Assembly (NCBI GenBank): GCA_016906335.1
Contig: JADEYG010000004.1
Location: 1-64,000, forward strand
DNA: 64,000 nt
From: Novakomyces olei
Lineage: Eukaryota > Ascomycota > Novakomycetes > Novakomycetales > Novakomycetaceae
Reading direction: 5' to 3'
The translations under genes were made by a program, and so were the position numbers. Numbering within the stretch: the stretch's first letter is position 1; each line of letters begins with the position of its first letter. Below are positions 19,092 through 31,032 of the stretch, piece after piece. The notes beneath the pieces were generated by a model, which had not been told where the DNA came from, ran no database searches, and saw only the letters and a list, made by a program, of their open reading frames with translations.

Positions 19092-20058
19092 TGGATGAAA
19101 TATCAAAATTTACAGTGGGAGATTTATCAAGACGATTTTTCTGGGTTGGTCGATTGTAAATAATTTCGGCAAAAACGTGCTAGATATTGGTTTCATCTAA
19201 ACACTGTGGCTAAGATTTAATTGATTTTTTATAATTAACATTTCTTAAAGCAATGCGGCAATATTTTACTGTAACAGGTTTTAAAAGTTTGTTCTTTCCG
19301 CTAAACCACTGTTAAGCGCATGAATATCGGCAACAAAAGACTATGGGAAGCATGAGTTGTTTTGCTTTATTTGATTGATGTGAAGGTGTTGAAAGCCACC
19401 GGATTAAAAAATCAATGATTCGGCTTGATTAAATCTCTTTATGGCGTTTAAAGATTAATTATGAGCATCTTTTCGGATGTAGTATATAACGCTTTTTTCT
19501 TTGTCCAGCCCGATGAAGCATATGTCGATCTTGTCCGATGCCTATATTTTGTAACTTTGAGCTTATCGAGACCAGAACACCCAAGAATAATCTAATCACG
19601 ATTTCAGGCCATCAAGTTTTAATAAAATAAAATCACGGTTATTGATAACCAAACGAGTCATAATATTCTCCCACAACACGTAATTTAGCGATTGAAATAA
19701 TTATTAAGACGACTCCATATTAAATGCAAGACACAATTCAAATTCGGTATATTGCGGATTTGGTAGGTACAAGTTATACTCCAAATCTTTATTAAGCGAG
19801 CAAGCGAAATGAATGAAAAGGCCCGTCTCTAGATTTGTATGATCTTGTCGCAAAACTCACCTACAAAACTACGAATTTATGGAGTCGGACAGTTAATGAC
19901 GCAAGCATTATAACATGATGACGCTCAGACTTCGTCTACTCATCAATTGATTCCAAAGGCTATAAATATCTTTCGTAAATGTGTCGAACGAATATCATAC
20001 TTTTATCTACTTTTGCCCGTCTTTTTGATATAGAAAACAGAACTCAGAACCCTCCAAT
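19092..20058. other. No gene seen
   Basis: AT-rich intergenic DNA. The last 100 bp contain a TATAAATA (about 19961) that probably serves the small acidic gene. Confidence 0.6.
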
Positions 20059-20390
20059 ATGTCTGCCAACGAAGACTTTGATGACCAGGCGGCCCAAGTC
20101 GGCGCTGACGATTCTTATGCTACAAATCCCAGCGAAGATCTGTCTGTTCAAGCAGACGATAAGCCTGTCGAGACTTCAATCGATCCAGAGGCTGCTGATT
20201 CGGACGCACAACTCCGTATAAATTCATTTTTTAAACTACAGTAAATTATTAATCGGATTTAGAAAAAGACGAAAACGATGCTATCGATGCGTCTAACATT
20301 ATTGAGGGTGATGGTTTGCGTCATGCAAAACCTCAGACTGCCAACAAGTACAGTGAGGGACCCGATGAGGATGATATTCCTACACAATAA
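20059..20390 (+). CDS. Small acidic protein, unknown
   Basis: Two exons, 20059-20215 and 20263-20390, around a 47-nt intron (GTATAA...TTTAG), give 94 residues. The protein is hydrophilic, strongly acidic, without cysteine, signal peptide or membrane segment, and probably disordered. The piece IDASNIIEGDGLRHAKP recalls the CHZ-type histone-chaperone motif (IDxSNII) but lacks its RRTRG, so I do not assign it. A TATA box lies about 95 bp upstream. The intron that exactly keeps the frame, and the acid-rich composition on both sides of it, support a real gene. Confidence 0.6.
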
Positions 20391-21237
20391 ATGATCCTGT
20401 TTCAATTTGTTTCAGTAGCTCGCGGGAGTTTATTTTCTATTACCAATGATGAGCGATAGTTAATATTTTTTCTGACGTTCGAACAGGCCATTGGCTCATC
20501 AGAATGTCTACTTTTAAAGCAAAAATGCGTTGTATCTATACATCTATTTTTGCAAGGTTCAGTTCAAATTTAATGGGGCCTTGTAACTATATGAATTGTA
20601 GAATTGCCGTGATCAAATTTAAAATATGTAAACTTGGTTTCAAATTGTTCCAGCCACATTTAGGGCATCAAAGACGAAGCAAACCAATTGTAGAGTAATT
20701 TAAAATTCTATGCAACACACAACTAAAGCTTTCAATTAAAAAAGCTTCAAATCAAATTTTGCCGTAGTTGTCGGGGCACATGGAGTTTGTTATTTAAAAT
20801 CATTGTTAAAGTCGGCTGCTGAAGTTCAAGTGAAATAGGTCAACAGATCAGCACAAATAGTCTGTGCCTTTATAGTATGGTTGGGATCTAGCACATCTAA
20901 CACATTCAACAAGATGGGTACTGTTCAGTAGACGATACTTCTAATAAATTGTTCATCTCAGCCCAATTAGGGATATGCAAGCGCATAATAAATACTTTGC
21001 TTATAAATGACTTGGAAATATGTACACATAAGGGTCAACAGCAAGATCGTAATGCTTATCATTCTCTGATCTAATTGGCTTATATAATTTATTGCACCAC
21101 GACTATGATGATTAATACTAGAATTAGTACATTCTGAACTTCGGCTTGAATTCAGTGTCAAAATTGTACAATCAGAATCAAATTAAAATTCAAAGCTAAT
21201 CTGACATATCAAACACAAAACCAAACCTCCTTCTAGT
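20391..21237. other. No gene seen
   Basis: AT-rich intergenic DNA between convergent genes; no supported frame or RNA. Confidence 0.6.
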
Positions 21238-22919
21238 TTAATAACAATATCTAAAGGACTTGTTCTCAATATCGGTCCAGTCCAGAAATCCCTTTTCCCC
21301 ATTGCCGCTTTCCCCATCGCTGGCATACAGCCTTTCCCTTCTCTCATTTTCACGTTTCATCATTTGCCTCAAGACAAGAATTAAAACAACAACGGCACTC
21401 ATGGTAACAATAAGCCCAATTTTGGCTCCTGAATAACGAGGAGCCTCACTCGAACGAAACATTTGGGGCCCAATCAAATTACCGACGCAGAATGCCATCA
21501 AGGTTAAAGCATTACGCATAGTACGCTTTGTGTAGCCAGCAGTATTCGCGCTGTTCCACGCGTAAATCATTGGCATCATCGCTGGACATGAGTTTAAAAG
21601 GTAGACGCCGAAAAGCTGACCGACTCTGTGGGAACTGTCAAGGCCTGTAATGTTAGAAATGGAAAACAGGTACACAAAGTTACAATGGTTAAGTGAAAAG
21701 TAGAAGACATGAATTTTCGAAAAATTGACAAAAATAGAGAAAAATTACCTAATAGCAAACCAGCGCCAAGAATACTGGGCAGTGTAACGAGCACAATTAG
21801 GTAAGATCGATGCCCTATCGATCCAGACAAATACGTTGCGACAAAAGTGGCAATAATTGAGACGGCTCCTGAGGGCATTTGCATAATAGTTGTACGTTGG
21901 TTGTCATAACCAAAAGTTTTAATAATTATACTTGATAAATTTGACACAGCACCATTATCGATCATTGCTAGAATAACGATGAAAAAGAGCATCCAAGTTT
22001 CCTGGTCCTTGTACAGCAGCTCTTTAACTTGATACCATTTGAAAGTTTTGTTTTCGACACCCGTCTGATTTTCGCGGACATGATTGATAGCAGCAATTTT
22101 ATCTTGCTCTGAAAGAAATCGAGCCGTCATTGGATTATCGGGCATAATGAAGACAGTAGCGATTCCAACTAGTATTGTTATGCATCCCTGAACAATCAGC
22201 GAAGTCGTCAAAAAAAAATCTACTGTATTTATAAAAGCGTATCGTCTTACCATAAAAATAAACAATATTTGCCAATTAGCAACCCTCGTAGATTCAACAT
22301 GCTGAAATCCAAAAGACAAAGCTGAGCCAACAATCTGCGCTACACCAATCTGCAAGTACCATAATCCCATTCTCCGAGATTGCTCGCCTTTTGTCCACCA
22401 CATGCCCGTGATTAAGGAAAGACTTGGAGCAACGCAGGCTTCAAAAATTCCCAAAAGTGTTCTGCAGATCATTAAAGGTGCATATGTTTTGCAGGCAGCA
22501 TGGCATGTAACCACAATTCCCCACAAAACAATATTGATACCCAAATATTTCCCGAGGGGGAACCTCTGCATTAAGTAGGCCGTAATTGGCTCTGAAACGA
22601 GATAGCCCACGTAGAAAATTGTTCCGAGGTTGTTAAACTCGTTGCCATGTAAATTTTCTCGTATTCCCATCACTGCTGCATAATTAAGCAGAGTTTTATC
22701 GAGGTACTGCAAAAAGTATATGGCCATTAACAACGGCATAATATAAAGATCGATTTTCCAGCGGAGAGATCGTGTTTCCTCTACCTCAAGCACAACTCCT
22801 ACATTTTTTTCACGATTCAAGAAATTCAGTGCTTCATCCTGATCTGCACGGACTCGTTTACCATCCGTGTCTTGAATTCGCGCCGTTTCAACAGTCGGCA
22901 GTGACGCTTTGTCCGACAT
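21238..22919 (-). CDS. Allantoate-permease-family MFS transporter (Dal5-like)
   Basis: Three exons, 22919-22251, 22187-21749 and 21644-21238, encode 504 residues. Intron 1 (63 nt, GTAAGA...TTCAG) is stop-free and a multiple of three, so an unspliced read stays open; removing it restores WQILFIFMGCITILVGIATVFIMPDNP. Intron 2 is 104 nt with CTAACATTACAG at its end. The sequence has the anion:cation symporter features of the Dal5/Tna1/Vht1 group: YLDKTLLNYAAVMGI, FYVGYLVSEP, CRTLLGIFEA, GMWWTKGEQ, and about 12 TM segments. ATG 22919 is used (the codon at 22949 is TTG). It likely imports an organic anion such as allantoate, nicotinate or a related acid; the exact substrate is unknown. Confidence 0.9.
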
Positions 22920-23297
22920 GTTTAGGTTTTCTTTAAATATTAGAAACAATATCTGTGAATTGCCCTTCCACGTGTCGCACTTTTGCCTTCCCGACAGAAA
23001 ATTTTTCAGCTAATTTGTTTTGATCAAATTTATTTGCGGCTCTCTCAGAGACGAGAAGAGATGAAATACGCAGCTCACTAATTGTACTCTGGTGCTTCAT
23101 TTAAATATAAAGTTTCCTTATCGGAAGGTTCTTCAATTCGGGGAATGGAAGGCTAAAATTGCGATAGAAAACTACCGATTTTAACGGGAATATTGATATC
23201 AGTGTATTCCATTTTGGGTATGTGGAAACGCAGATAAGGGGATTTATGTGGATGGATAATATATTTAATTTATGCCATTTCTAAAGCAAATAATTGT

Positions 23298-23671
23298 ATG
23301 GCAGCAGCAGAAGCAGCCAGAGCTGTCATAGCAGTTAATCGACATTCTTATTGGCTTTGGCATAGGCAAGCCCAGAATGTAGTAAAATTTGCTTGCAAGT
23401 GCGTCTGCAACAACGATAATAACACGATTCTATAAAGATATGATAGGAATTTTTTCAGCTCGGAACTTACAAGCTCCGTAATAAACGAGCGGTAAATGAG
23501 ATAGCCGAGACGGCCTTGAAAGGTTCACCGGAAATAAAAGCTCGACACTATGAGACAAAAAAGTGCACCTTGAAGAAGGCGCCAGTATATTCAAGTATCA
23601 GACAAAGTTTAAACACGGCGGCCATTTTGTTCGGGGCTTCTGCTCTGGGGCTTCTTTCTAAAGTAAGATGA
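23298..23671 (+). CDS. Possible small two-exon gene, unknown
   Basis: ATG 23298 opens MAAAEAARAVIAVNRHSYWLWHRQAQN. A possible intron (GTAGTA at about 23379 to TTTTTTCAG at 23458) joins it in phase to an open frame of 70 codons (23459-23671) rich in Lys/Arg and ending in a short hydrophobic segment (TAAILFGASALGLLSK). The joined product would be about 97 residues. No family recognised. Support is only the open frame and the splice-like sites, so it may be chance or a gene relic. Confidence 0.25.
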
Positions 23672-24000
23672 CTTGTTGGAAATTCGTCTCTAGAATACAT
23701 TTCTTTATACTCATATTCTGGCATTTTTATTTAAACGCAGAGCAAGTTGAGAATCAAGATTAAACGGCCCCGCGCAAGACACGTCAAAGCCAAAGCATTC
23801 GCATTGATGAATAAGAGGAGACAAAATGGTTTCACGAGGCAGATCTATTAGGGTTACTTTTGATCATATTCTACATTGATTTTGAATATTATTGCAATAG
23901 TGGTTGAACACTAATTAAATTATACGAAAAGATCAGGACGCTTGGTTGAACAGCAAGAGGAAAGCGTAACGAGCCTCATAATCCAAGTGGAATTGCGGAT

Positions 24001-25035
24001 TTATGTCTCAATATAGCGCCATGTATTGCCGCTAAAGACACCGCCCTTTTGGCGAATTTCGCTCTGAATACGCTCAATCTCAAGCTGCTTACCTTTAGGG
24101 TCTTTCTCATCAGGATCCTGATTCCAATCCAGCAACTCGTTTGTATAATTTGCAACAAACTCGGGCGGCACAATGCCCAGGCGCTTGGCATAGTTAGTCA
24201 CCTTATTCCAATCGCGAGGCACATTAGAACAGTCGGACGAAAAGTACGCAAAAGAGCGCTCAAATTGTTTACGCGCAATGCTGGAACCCATGGCAGGTTT
24301 CATGTCAACAAAAGCATCGTAAGCCGCTTTTGGATCTTGCAGCATCTTGTCGGTTGCTATGTGAACAGCACGCAAGAAGGCACGGACCTTTGGCAAGTTA
24401 TTTGCGATAAAATTGTCGTTTCCGATGTAGAGGATTGAGCAAAAACAGCAACAACCGAGCTGAGCGAGCTTGTCAATACGCAGCATCTGGACATCAGATG
24501 CTGGACGACCCTGAGCAGTCAACCATTCCTCCAGTTCAACCATTTGCATGTTTTCAAGACCAATCCCAGCATCAATTTCGCCCTTCATAATGGCCTTTGA
24601 CACGTTCATTCCACAACGAACCGGCGTGTAATCCTCTGGCGTCATACCATAGTGGCGAGTCAATTCGTCCACCTGAACTTTGCCGAACTCGCCAACGTAA
24701 CCGATACGCTTACCACGCAAGCTATTAAAGTCTGACGTAATTCCAGAATTTTTAAGATAGATCAAGCCAGTGAACGGCTCATTCAAAAGGCTTCCAAAGC
24801 TGGTGACAGGAAATCCACGTGCTTTGGCAGCCAACGTATGGATCATTGCCTTCAAGCCAAGATCAGCTTTTCCTGAACCAATAATCTCAGTGACATCAGA
24901 GGGATCACTGGGTTCAAGGATTGCCACCTTAATGCCCTGCTGCTGGAACAAATTCAGCTTCTGGGCATAGTAGACGGGCAGATGATAAGGTGCCGTTTGC
25001 CAGTTAAGCAGGAACGTAATCTTATCTGTAGACAT
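24001..25035 (-). CDS. THI5: HMP-pyrimidine synthase, thiamine biosynthesis
   Basis: The 344-residue protein aligns along its whole length with yeast Thi5/Nmt1. It starts [18 protein letters not shown] and keeps Lys62 and His66 ([12 protein letters not shown]), the residues known to bind PLP and to be consumed as the histidine donor, and the iron-binding CCCFC motif ([11 protein letters not shown]). The enzyme makes HMP-phosphate from PLP and its own histidine in a single-turnover reaction in the cytosol. ATG 25035 fits the family start; the in-frame codon at 25059 is TTG. A TPP riboswitch lies in the leader, so expression should fall when thiamine pyrophosphate is plentiful. Single exon in the coding part. 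Confidence 0.97.
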   Translation of the reverse strand: MSTDKITFLLNWQTAPYHLPVYYAQKLNLFQQQGIKVAILEPSDPSDVTEIIGSGKADLGLKAMIHTLAAKARGFPVTSFGSLLNEPFTGLIYLKNSGITSDFNSLRGKRIGYVGEFGKVQVDELTRHYGMTPEDYTPVRCGMNVSKAIMKGEIDAGIGLENMQMVELEEWLTAQGRPASDVQMLRIDKLAQLGCCCFCSILYIGNDNFIANNLPKVRAFLRAVHIATDKMLQDPKAAYDAFVDMKPAMGSSIARKQFERSFAYFSSDCSNVPRDWNKVTNYAKRLGIVPPEFVANYTNELLDWNQDPDEKDPKGKQLEIERIQSEIRQKGGVFSGNTWRYIET

Positions 25036-25082
25036 ATTGAAAAGCCCCGTTGTGGGCAAAAAGACTATAAAAATCGCTTCCT

Positions 25083-25176
25083 CACGTGGGGAAGATCGTT
25101 TCTCCTTTCGCTGGTATTATCCAGTTCAAGTTCGAACGGTATAATCTCAGACAAGTTTAAAGCCTCGCCACCCGTG
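25083..25176 (-). promoter_or_regulatory. TPP riboswitch in the THI5 leader
   Basis: On the minus strand the conserved THI-box elements occur in order: CTGAGATTATACC, then GAACTTGAACTGG, then ATAATACCAGCG, with a G-rich 5' arm (CACGGGTGG) facing CCCCACGTG at the 3' side as P1. These match the CUGAGA and UGAACUGGAUAAUACCAGCG cores of eukaryotic TPP aptamers. GTATTC at 25181 and TTTTTATAG ending at 25065 could be splice sites around the aptamer, which would fit splicing control as in filamentous fungi (inference). Confidence 0.93.
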
Positions 25177-25775
25177 AATACTTCTTGAGCAAAATGCAAA
25201 TATCAAGTCGGTAAGAGACTTTGAATTTGCTCCGCGTTCCGCTCGCGCTTATTTATAGTCTGATTTAGGGTTTCTTAGGGTTAGCGTGTTTGCTCGGCCA
25301 GCTAAAAATAGAAATTAAGCGTTGTGGGATTGGAACGAATTATACTTGATCGATGTTAATTAAATTAGCTTGAAAATAGTGTATGAGCGGAGCCAAAGGT
25401 ACTTCAACGTTTTCCTCGGCGCATTTCGTATCCTTGAATCTGCCCTTTAGACTGAGATGTCGAGCGGCGCTGACTGCTGCAGGTGATCCATGAGAATGAG
25501 AATGAGAACGTAATGGGCTGATACAAAATGATGCGTGCAAAAAGTAATTTACGTAAATTCGTGGCGTGAAACGACAGTATGTATAAACAATTATTTATAG
25601 TTTGGCAAGGTTTAGTGTTTAGACGCATTTCCAATTTTTAAAATTTGTTTACTATTCTGTTGATCATTCAACCAGCTCGGTGTAAACGAGCTGGTATCCA
25701 TCTAATGCTCACTTGACCCATAAATACTTCATCGAGAAATATATATATGAAATGAAAATAAAAATAAATGCATCA
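25177..25775. other. THI5 upstream region, telomere-like motif, no gene
   Basis: No gene is seen. At 25265-25284 there is a double TTAGGG element (TTAGGGTTTCTTAGGGTTAG), placed as an upstream site in the THI5 promoter. Confidence 0.6.
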
Positions 25776-27552
25776 TCACGCTCTAACATTAGTCGAGTCA
25801 GGCAAATTAGCAATTGCCTCCCTCATAACTTCCATTTCCTCTTGCGCAGTATTGTCACCGAAATCGCTATCTATCTGTTCAAGCGATTTACCTGAAGTTT
25901 CCGGCAGCAAAAATATTGCCCAGAGCTAGAATAAATTAGACAATTCCAATAAAATCATTTCTCACTTACACCAGCCATCAGGCACCAAACAGCGAAAAAA
26001 ATGTAAGTTCTGTATTTTAGATTTTCTAACATGGGCGGTGTAACTACACCGACAATGAAATTTGCCAGCCAGTTTGTGCAAATAGACAGAGCGACACCCT
26101 TCGACCGGGTCGTATTTGTAAAGCTTTCGGCGGGCAGAACCCATCCGAGCGGAGAGTACGTTAATCCGAATATCAAGATAAATACAAAAGCCATTGCAGC
26201 ACAGGCCCAACCTGCGGCAGAATGATGTTCCCAATCATCCTCGAAAAGTCCCGCAATAATAGCGATTATTATATATGCGGCTCCGGCAGAAAAGCCTCCA
26301 AAAATAGCCAGTGGTCTTCGTCCCACTTGATCGATGATGGCAAAGCATACAATAACTGTAACAAGCTGTAGCATATTGAAAACACCGGAAAGAATTAAAG
26401 ACATTTCATCCGACTGCCCAATCGATGTAAACAGCGTGGGAGCGTAGTATATAAAGGCATTAATACCCATAAATTGTTGGAAAAACTGTCATTAGCAACG
26501 AATACGCTTTATCTTTTAGATTAATCATACCATAACACCGCACCCAACTATAGTTCTCCGCGCAAGTCGGGGTTTAAGCAGGTCCAGCCAAAGCCGAACT
26601 TCGAGCTTGGCGCCAGAAAGGCCTGGGTGCATCTTCTCTTGGACTGCGTTTTGAACGGCAATTTCACTAATAATTCCTTTGTACTCATATTGGACTCGAG
26701 GATCAGTAGCAGGTAGTCTTCGCAATTTTGTCAAAGCAGCCAAACTCTCCTCGTTACGCCCAACCAGGGCCAGCCAGCGGGGAGAATAGGGGAAGAAGTT
26801 TATACAAATTCCCAGTAGCGTGGAACCCAGCATTTGCAGCCCGAGTGGGAGTCGGAAAGAAACCTCACTATCAACAAGCCGGGTGCCATAGGTAATCCAG
26901 TAAGCGACCACAATGGCAACAACGATAGACATGTCCTCAAGAACGAGCAGCATGCCTCTCAAATTTGGAGGCGCAATTTCCGAAATGTATAAAGGCGCGC
27001 CCTAGAGTGTTAGACGAAGAAAATAAGAGACTGGCTTGTTAATTGCCAAAGTCGTACCATTGCCAAAGTACCAACTCCGACGCCTCCAATGGCTCGGCCA
27101 ACGACGAGCATGGCGTAACTGTTGGCAGCCGTTTGCAGAATAGCGCCAATATCGAAAACGACAACGGCTACAATAATTGCCCGTTTCCTCGAAATTTTAT
27201 CGGCCAAGTAAGGCATGAAAAAGCAGCCAATAAAGGCGCCAAGCAAAAGCATACCTGTCATAAACCCTTTGCCAAAGGCCGATTGGGCTGGAGGAAAAGC
27301 CGAATGGAATTGGGGCATAACATTAATAATAGAGATAACACCCTGGTCATATCCAAAGGAAAAGCCGCCAAGTGAAGCAAGAACAGCGGCTCCAAATACG
27401 TAGCCTCCATTCCCAGCAAGCCCACGGAGACCATCTGGACCATAGGCTTCTACTTCATTTTCCTGTATCGACAATTGATCATTATCATCTTTAGCGAATT
27501 CGAGATGTGTGGGCTAATTCGGCTTGAAGTCTCCGTCTTTTGCAGACTCCAT
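25776..27552 (-). CDS. Sugar-porter MFS transporter with early in-frame stop
   Basis: Exons 27552-27058, 27001-26531, 26485-25970 and 25925-25776 with introns of 56, 45 and 44 nt, all phase 0. Downstream of the stop the protein has the full 12-TM sugar-transporter signature set: GGFSFGYDQGVI, DKISRKRAI, VGRAIGGVGVGT, FPYSPRWLALVGRNEES, FFQQFMGINAFIYYAPTLF, DQVGRRPL, SPLGWVLPAESF and FLLPETSGKSLEQID. The only upstream ATG in frame (27552) is followed at codon 13 by TAG (27514-27516), after which the frame is open for 517 codons beginning at a TTG. So either a recent nonsense mutation has hit the N-terminal tail, a non-ATG start is used, or there is an unseen 5' exon. A hexose or quinate-like substrate is likely. 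Confidence 0.8.
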
Positions 27553-28730
27553 TTCATTCATAGGTTTATTCTATTACCCAGATGGCCTTGTTCTTGGTTG
27601 CCTTCGAATTTGTTCCCAAGGTTCGCTGTTGGTATTTCTCCTTTTGTATTTATATGTCCTTGATCCCACCATTACGGAGACCTTTGCGGGGAATAAAAAA
27701 ATATTCTAATTACCTAATTAGGGCTGCAGAGGAATATTCTCACCACGAATCAGGTGCCGCAAAAACGCACACTTGACAACTAGTCCGTGGGGATTATGAT
27801 AAGGAATAGAATAGAATAATAATTGCACCACACAATGCGCTCGTGTCTGGTACGGCACAAAGTTCCCAAGCCCATATCAGTCACGGCTTTAAGGTTAGCG
27901 TCTAGTCGCTACTACGCGTCATACACGTCTATTAAAGCTTTAGTGTTATCAATGTTTACTGTATACGCCGCCCTATCTCTAGCGCCGTATGTTATCGCTG
28001 TATTAATAGTTATTCCTATTCAAGTACGATCACCGTCGTCCTACCATCCCGCCAGGCTGGCTACTTTTCCAAACTCCTGTTCTGGTAAGTAATACCCATT
28101 GTATAATATCTGCTTTAACGCAAACACATCCCGCCATGCCGACTAGCGAGGTCTACGGGAGATTGCGATAAAGAATGATTGGATACCCACCATTGTGCCT
28201 GGGTTAAAGTAAGTTTACACAGTCTGCGTAATTGCTATGTAATCGTCACTGCCGTTGGGAATATTACACATATGGCAAAGTATAAAGAAATACTTCATTA
28301 GTACATATTCTTGCCCTATAATACATAATAATTCTAGTGTTACTTGTTAAACTATCCCGTGCAATAATCCCGTACCTTGCCTCCAGGGGCTTAGTGGCCG
28401 GAGACGTAATCGAGGATAAGGGATAGAATAAATGCGAAGAAATGGACGATTTGCAACCAAAATAAACGAGCACATTCGTACCAGCGACCGATGTACGGTG
28501 ACTTTTTGGCCAACAGTCTTGGCGCCTACTATAGATCTTGGCGGGAAATAGAGTAAACACAAATAGCATCATAAGTCTTTAGCAAAAGGGTTGACTATGC
28601 TTCTCAGTTCGTCTAGCAAAATTTAATTACTGAAAACGAAAATTGAAGGAAGAAAAGGAATGGAGGAGTAGAGATATAGAGGAAGAGGTAGAGAAAGACT
28701 TGTATTAAATCATTCAGTTATGCCGTCTGA
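27553..28730. other. No gene seen
   Basis: Intergenic DNA about 1.2 kb long. The frame at 27823-28092 has no recognisable domain and is not supported. Confidence 0.55.
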
Positions 28731-30213
28731 TTATAGTCTCGACTCTCGCACAGCAATTCGAGACCCATCCTCGTTGAAGTCAATCTTTTTTCCCGAGATC
28801 AAACTCTCTTGAAGTGCACAGCCGATTTTAACTGCATTAACTGCACCTTCCAGTTTCATAGGCGGTGGGTTATTGTTCAGGCAGCAGTCGGTAAACTCTT
28901 TGGCCTCCGCGAGAAAGGCTTCACGGAAACGTCCATAGTAATCGGCCGGCAGCTCACGACGAACACCAGTAGGCTCAAATACATTGACCAAGTTGATCTG
29001 TGGCTGAGTATTAACCGCAATCTTTCCCTTTGTGCCAAAGATTTCTGTCGTGTCCTCCTGACCGGCCGCCATCATTCGCGAGCAATATAGCTGAGCAATC
29101 TTTCCATCCTTAAATTTGTTAATGCCTCCAATTTGTTTAAATTTGTGAATAAAGGCATGAAACAACAAACTGTCAAGACCATAAACAGAGACAATAGCAA
29201 TAGTAGTAATAACAGCTATAATAGCGGCCGATAGAACAGGAAACAAGTATCGATGATGAAGTAACAATTTGTTCAAGGCTTACGTAAAACTCGATTATAG
29301 CAACCGCATTATCGCGATCATTGTGTTTACGCAAATCAGGCTGGACTGCTGTAATTCCTACAGCACTGACGCTTTTGACTTTACTGTCCTCTCCAAAAAA
29401 CCAAAGAGCCAAATCGATATCGTGGACAGAGCAGTCTACAAATATCCCCCCGCTAAACTCTGCATAAGCGACAAAAAACCCTGAAGGATCAAGCTTATCG
29501 CACGTCTGCGAGCGGAATACAGAGGGCCTGCCAATATCGCCGTTTGTCATTCGACGGTACGCGTCTCTATATGAGGCATCAAACCGACGAGAAAACCCAC
29601 AGATGACTTTTTGTGTGGGATGAGTCTTTAAAGATTTGTTGTACGCATCAACTACAGATTGCGACTATGAAATGTCAGTAACGATTTTGAGGAAATTGAA
29701 CAATGGTGAAAGCTTTGCCCAAGACAAAATTCGAAATAACAAATCAAGTAGCAAAAATCATACAATATCAACACGGGTGCTCAATGGCTTCTCGCACATA
29801 ACATGAAGTCCCTTCTCAATTGCTTTGATGGCTTGTTCAGCATGGGCAGTAGTCGCACTGGCAACAACTACGGCATCAAGTTCTTTCTCTGCACGAAGCA
29901 TTTCATCGTAATCGAGGTAAGTTCGAACTTCTTCGAACTCGGCTTTTGCTGCATCAAGCTCTGCCTGCACAGGCGAGCTGACTGCGATCAAATTCGCTTT
30001 TGGTGTAAAGTGCGCAAAATGGCGCGCGTGGCGCATACCTGGCAATGTTAGTACATGAATTGTAGAGTTGAACGCAATTCGTTCACCATGTTGAGCTCTT
30101 AAAATTGGATTGCAAATGTCAACAGTCTGAATGTGTGACTCCATCCGACTCTTATTTTTCATACCCATGCGCCCAAGACCGGCAACGGCGACATTGAGCT
30201 TCGCAGACGGCAT
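28731..30213 (-). CDS. Gfo/Idh/MocA-family NAD(P)-dependent oxidoreductase
   Basis: Four exons, 30213-30165, 30038-29764, 29664-29284 and 29108-28731, with introns of 126, 100, 175 nt, encode 360 residues. Splicing restores the Rossmann motif AGLGRMGMRHARHF. Further marks are the conserved EKP (HVMCEKPLS), the catalytic-domain GGIFVDCSVHDIDLALWFFGE and GKIAQLYCSR. Members oxidise or reduce sugars and polyols, for example myo-inositol 2-dehydrogenase, with a cytosolic location expected. Intron 1 was left in frame by chance in part of its length, so an unspliced translation looks longer than the family. It follows the sugar transporter in the same orientation, which is suggestive of a carbohydrate role but not proof. 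Confidence 0.9.
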
Positions 30214-31032
30214 GTCTGTTCTTTTGTATTATACTCAAATGTTCTTTTAATCCTCTTGGTTTTTGTTTAGACAAATAATTAATTGAAAATTATTTAATTG
30301 TCGCTTTTCGCGGTTCGTTTTCGTTTTCAATACTGTAGGCTCTACTGATTCTCAGCAAAGCTAATGCGCCGTGAGCAAACGTACTTGTGAATTTGGATTA
30401 TAACATTGCGAATTTGCTGTATTTATATTCTGGCTTTACGAGACGAAGACGATCTTATCCCAACAATTTCTACGGCAATTGTTGACGTATCCGGAAATGC
30501 TACCTGGTCTAACTATTCATTTACTTCGGAATATAAGAAGCTTTAAATATTTTTCTACGATGTGGAGAAGTAGAGCAACTGCAATTAATTATTGTTATTG
30601 GTAATTTTAAAGGGTTGACGGGGGCGTACTGCTCAGTTTACGCTGCATAATTTATAACGGCGGTTAAATTATGTTGCCTTGTAGGGTGGCATGAAGCGTA
30701 GAGATGAAACTAAAGGAGCGTTATATAAATTAATATGCTCCTATTTTTTGTATTGATCGAAAAGTAGTTTGATATAATCCACAGCGATATAGCTAATAGT
30801 ATATTTATTATTTTTTAGAGCGAAAATAATAAAACCGTAACTAACCCTGACAGATTTATCAATTTTTGACGCTAGGTGTTCAATTACAAGACAACCTAAA
30901 TTCTGTCATCGCTATTAATACACGGTAAGCTATGGCCCTGCGCCACTGAAGATCCCGGGTGCAGGCATGTCGCAAAAGGGCAAATGTAGCCATTCAAGCT
31001 TCTTGAAACAAGACATTTATTCGCAATACTGA
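30214..31032. other. No gene seen; isolated telomere-like unit
   Basis: AT-rich intergenic DNA. At 30841-30850 a single CTAACCCTGA matches the variant telomere unit at 91-100. Confidence 0.6.

Noticed and set aside
20059-20390. CHZ1 histone-chaperone assignment for the acidic protein
   Set aside because: Only IDxSNII matches; the RRTRG part of the motif is absent.
24001-25059. Longer THI5 start at 25059
   Set aside because: The codon is TTG; the family start MSTDKITF is the ATG at 25035.
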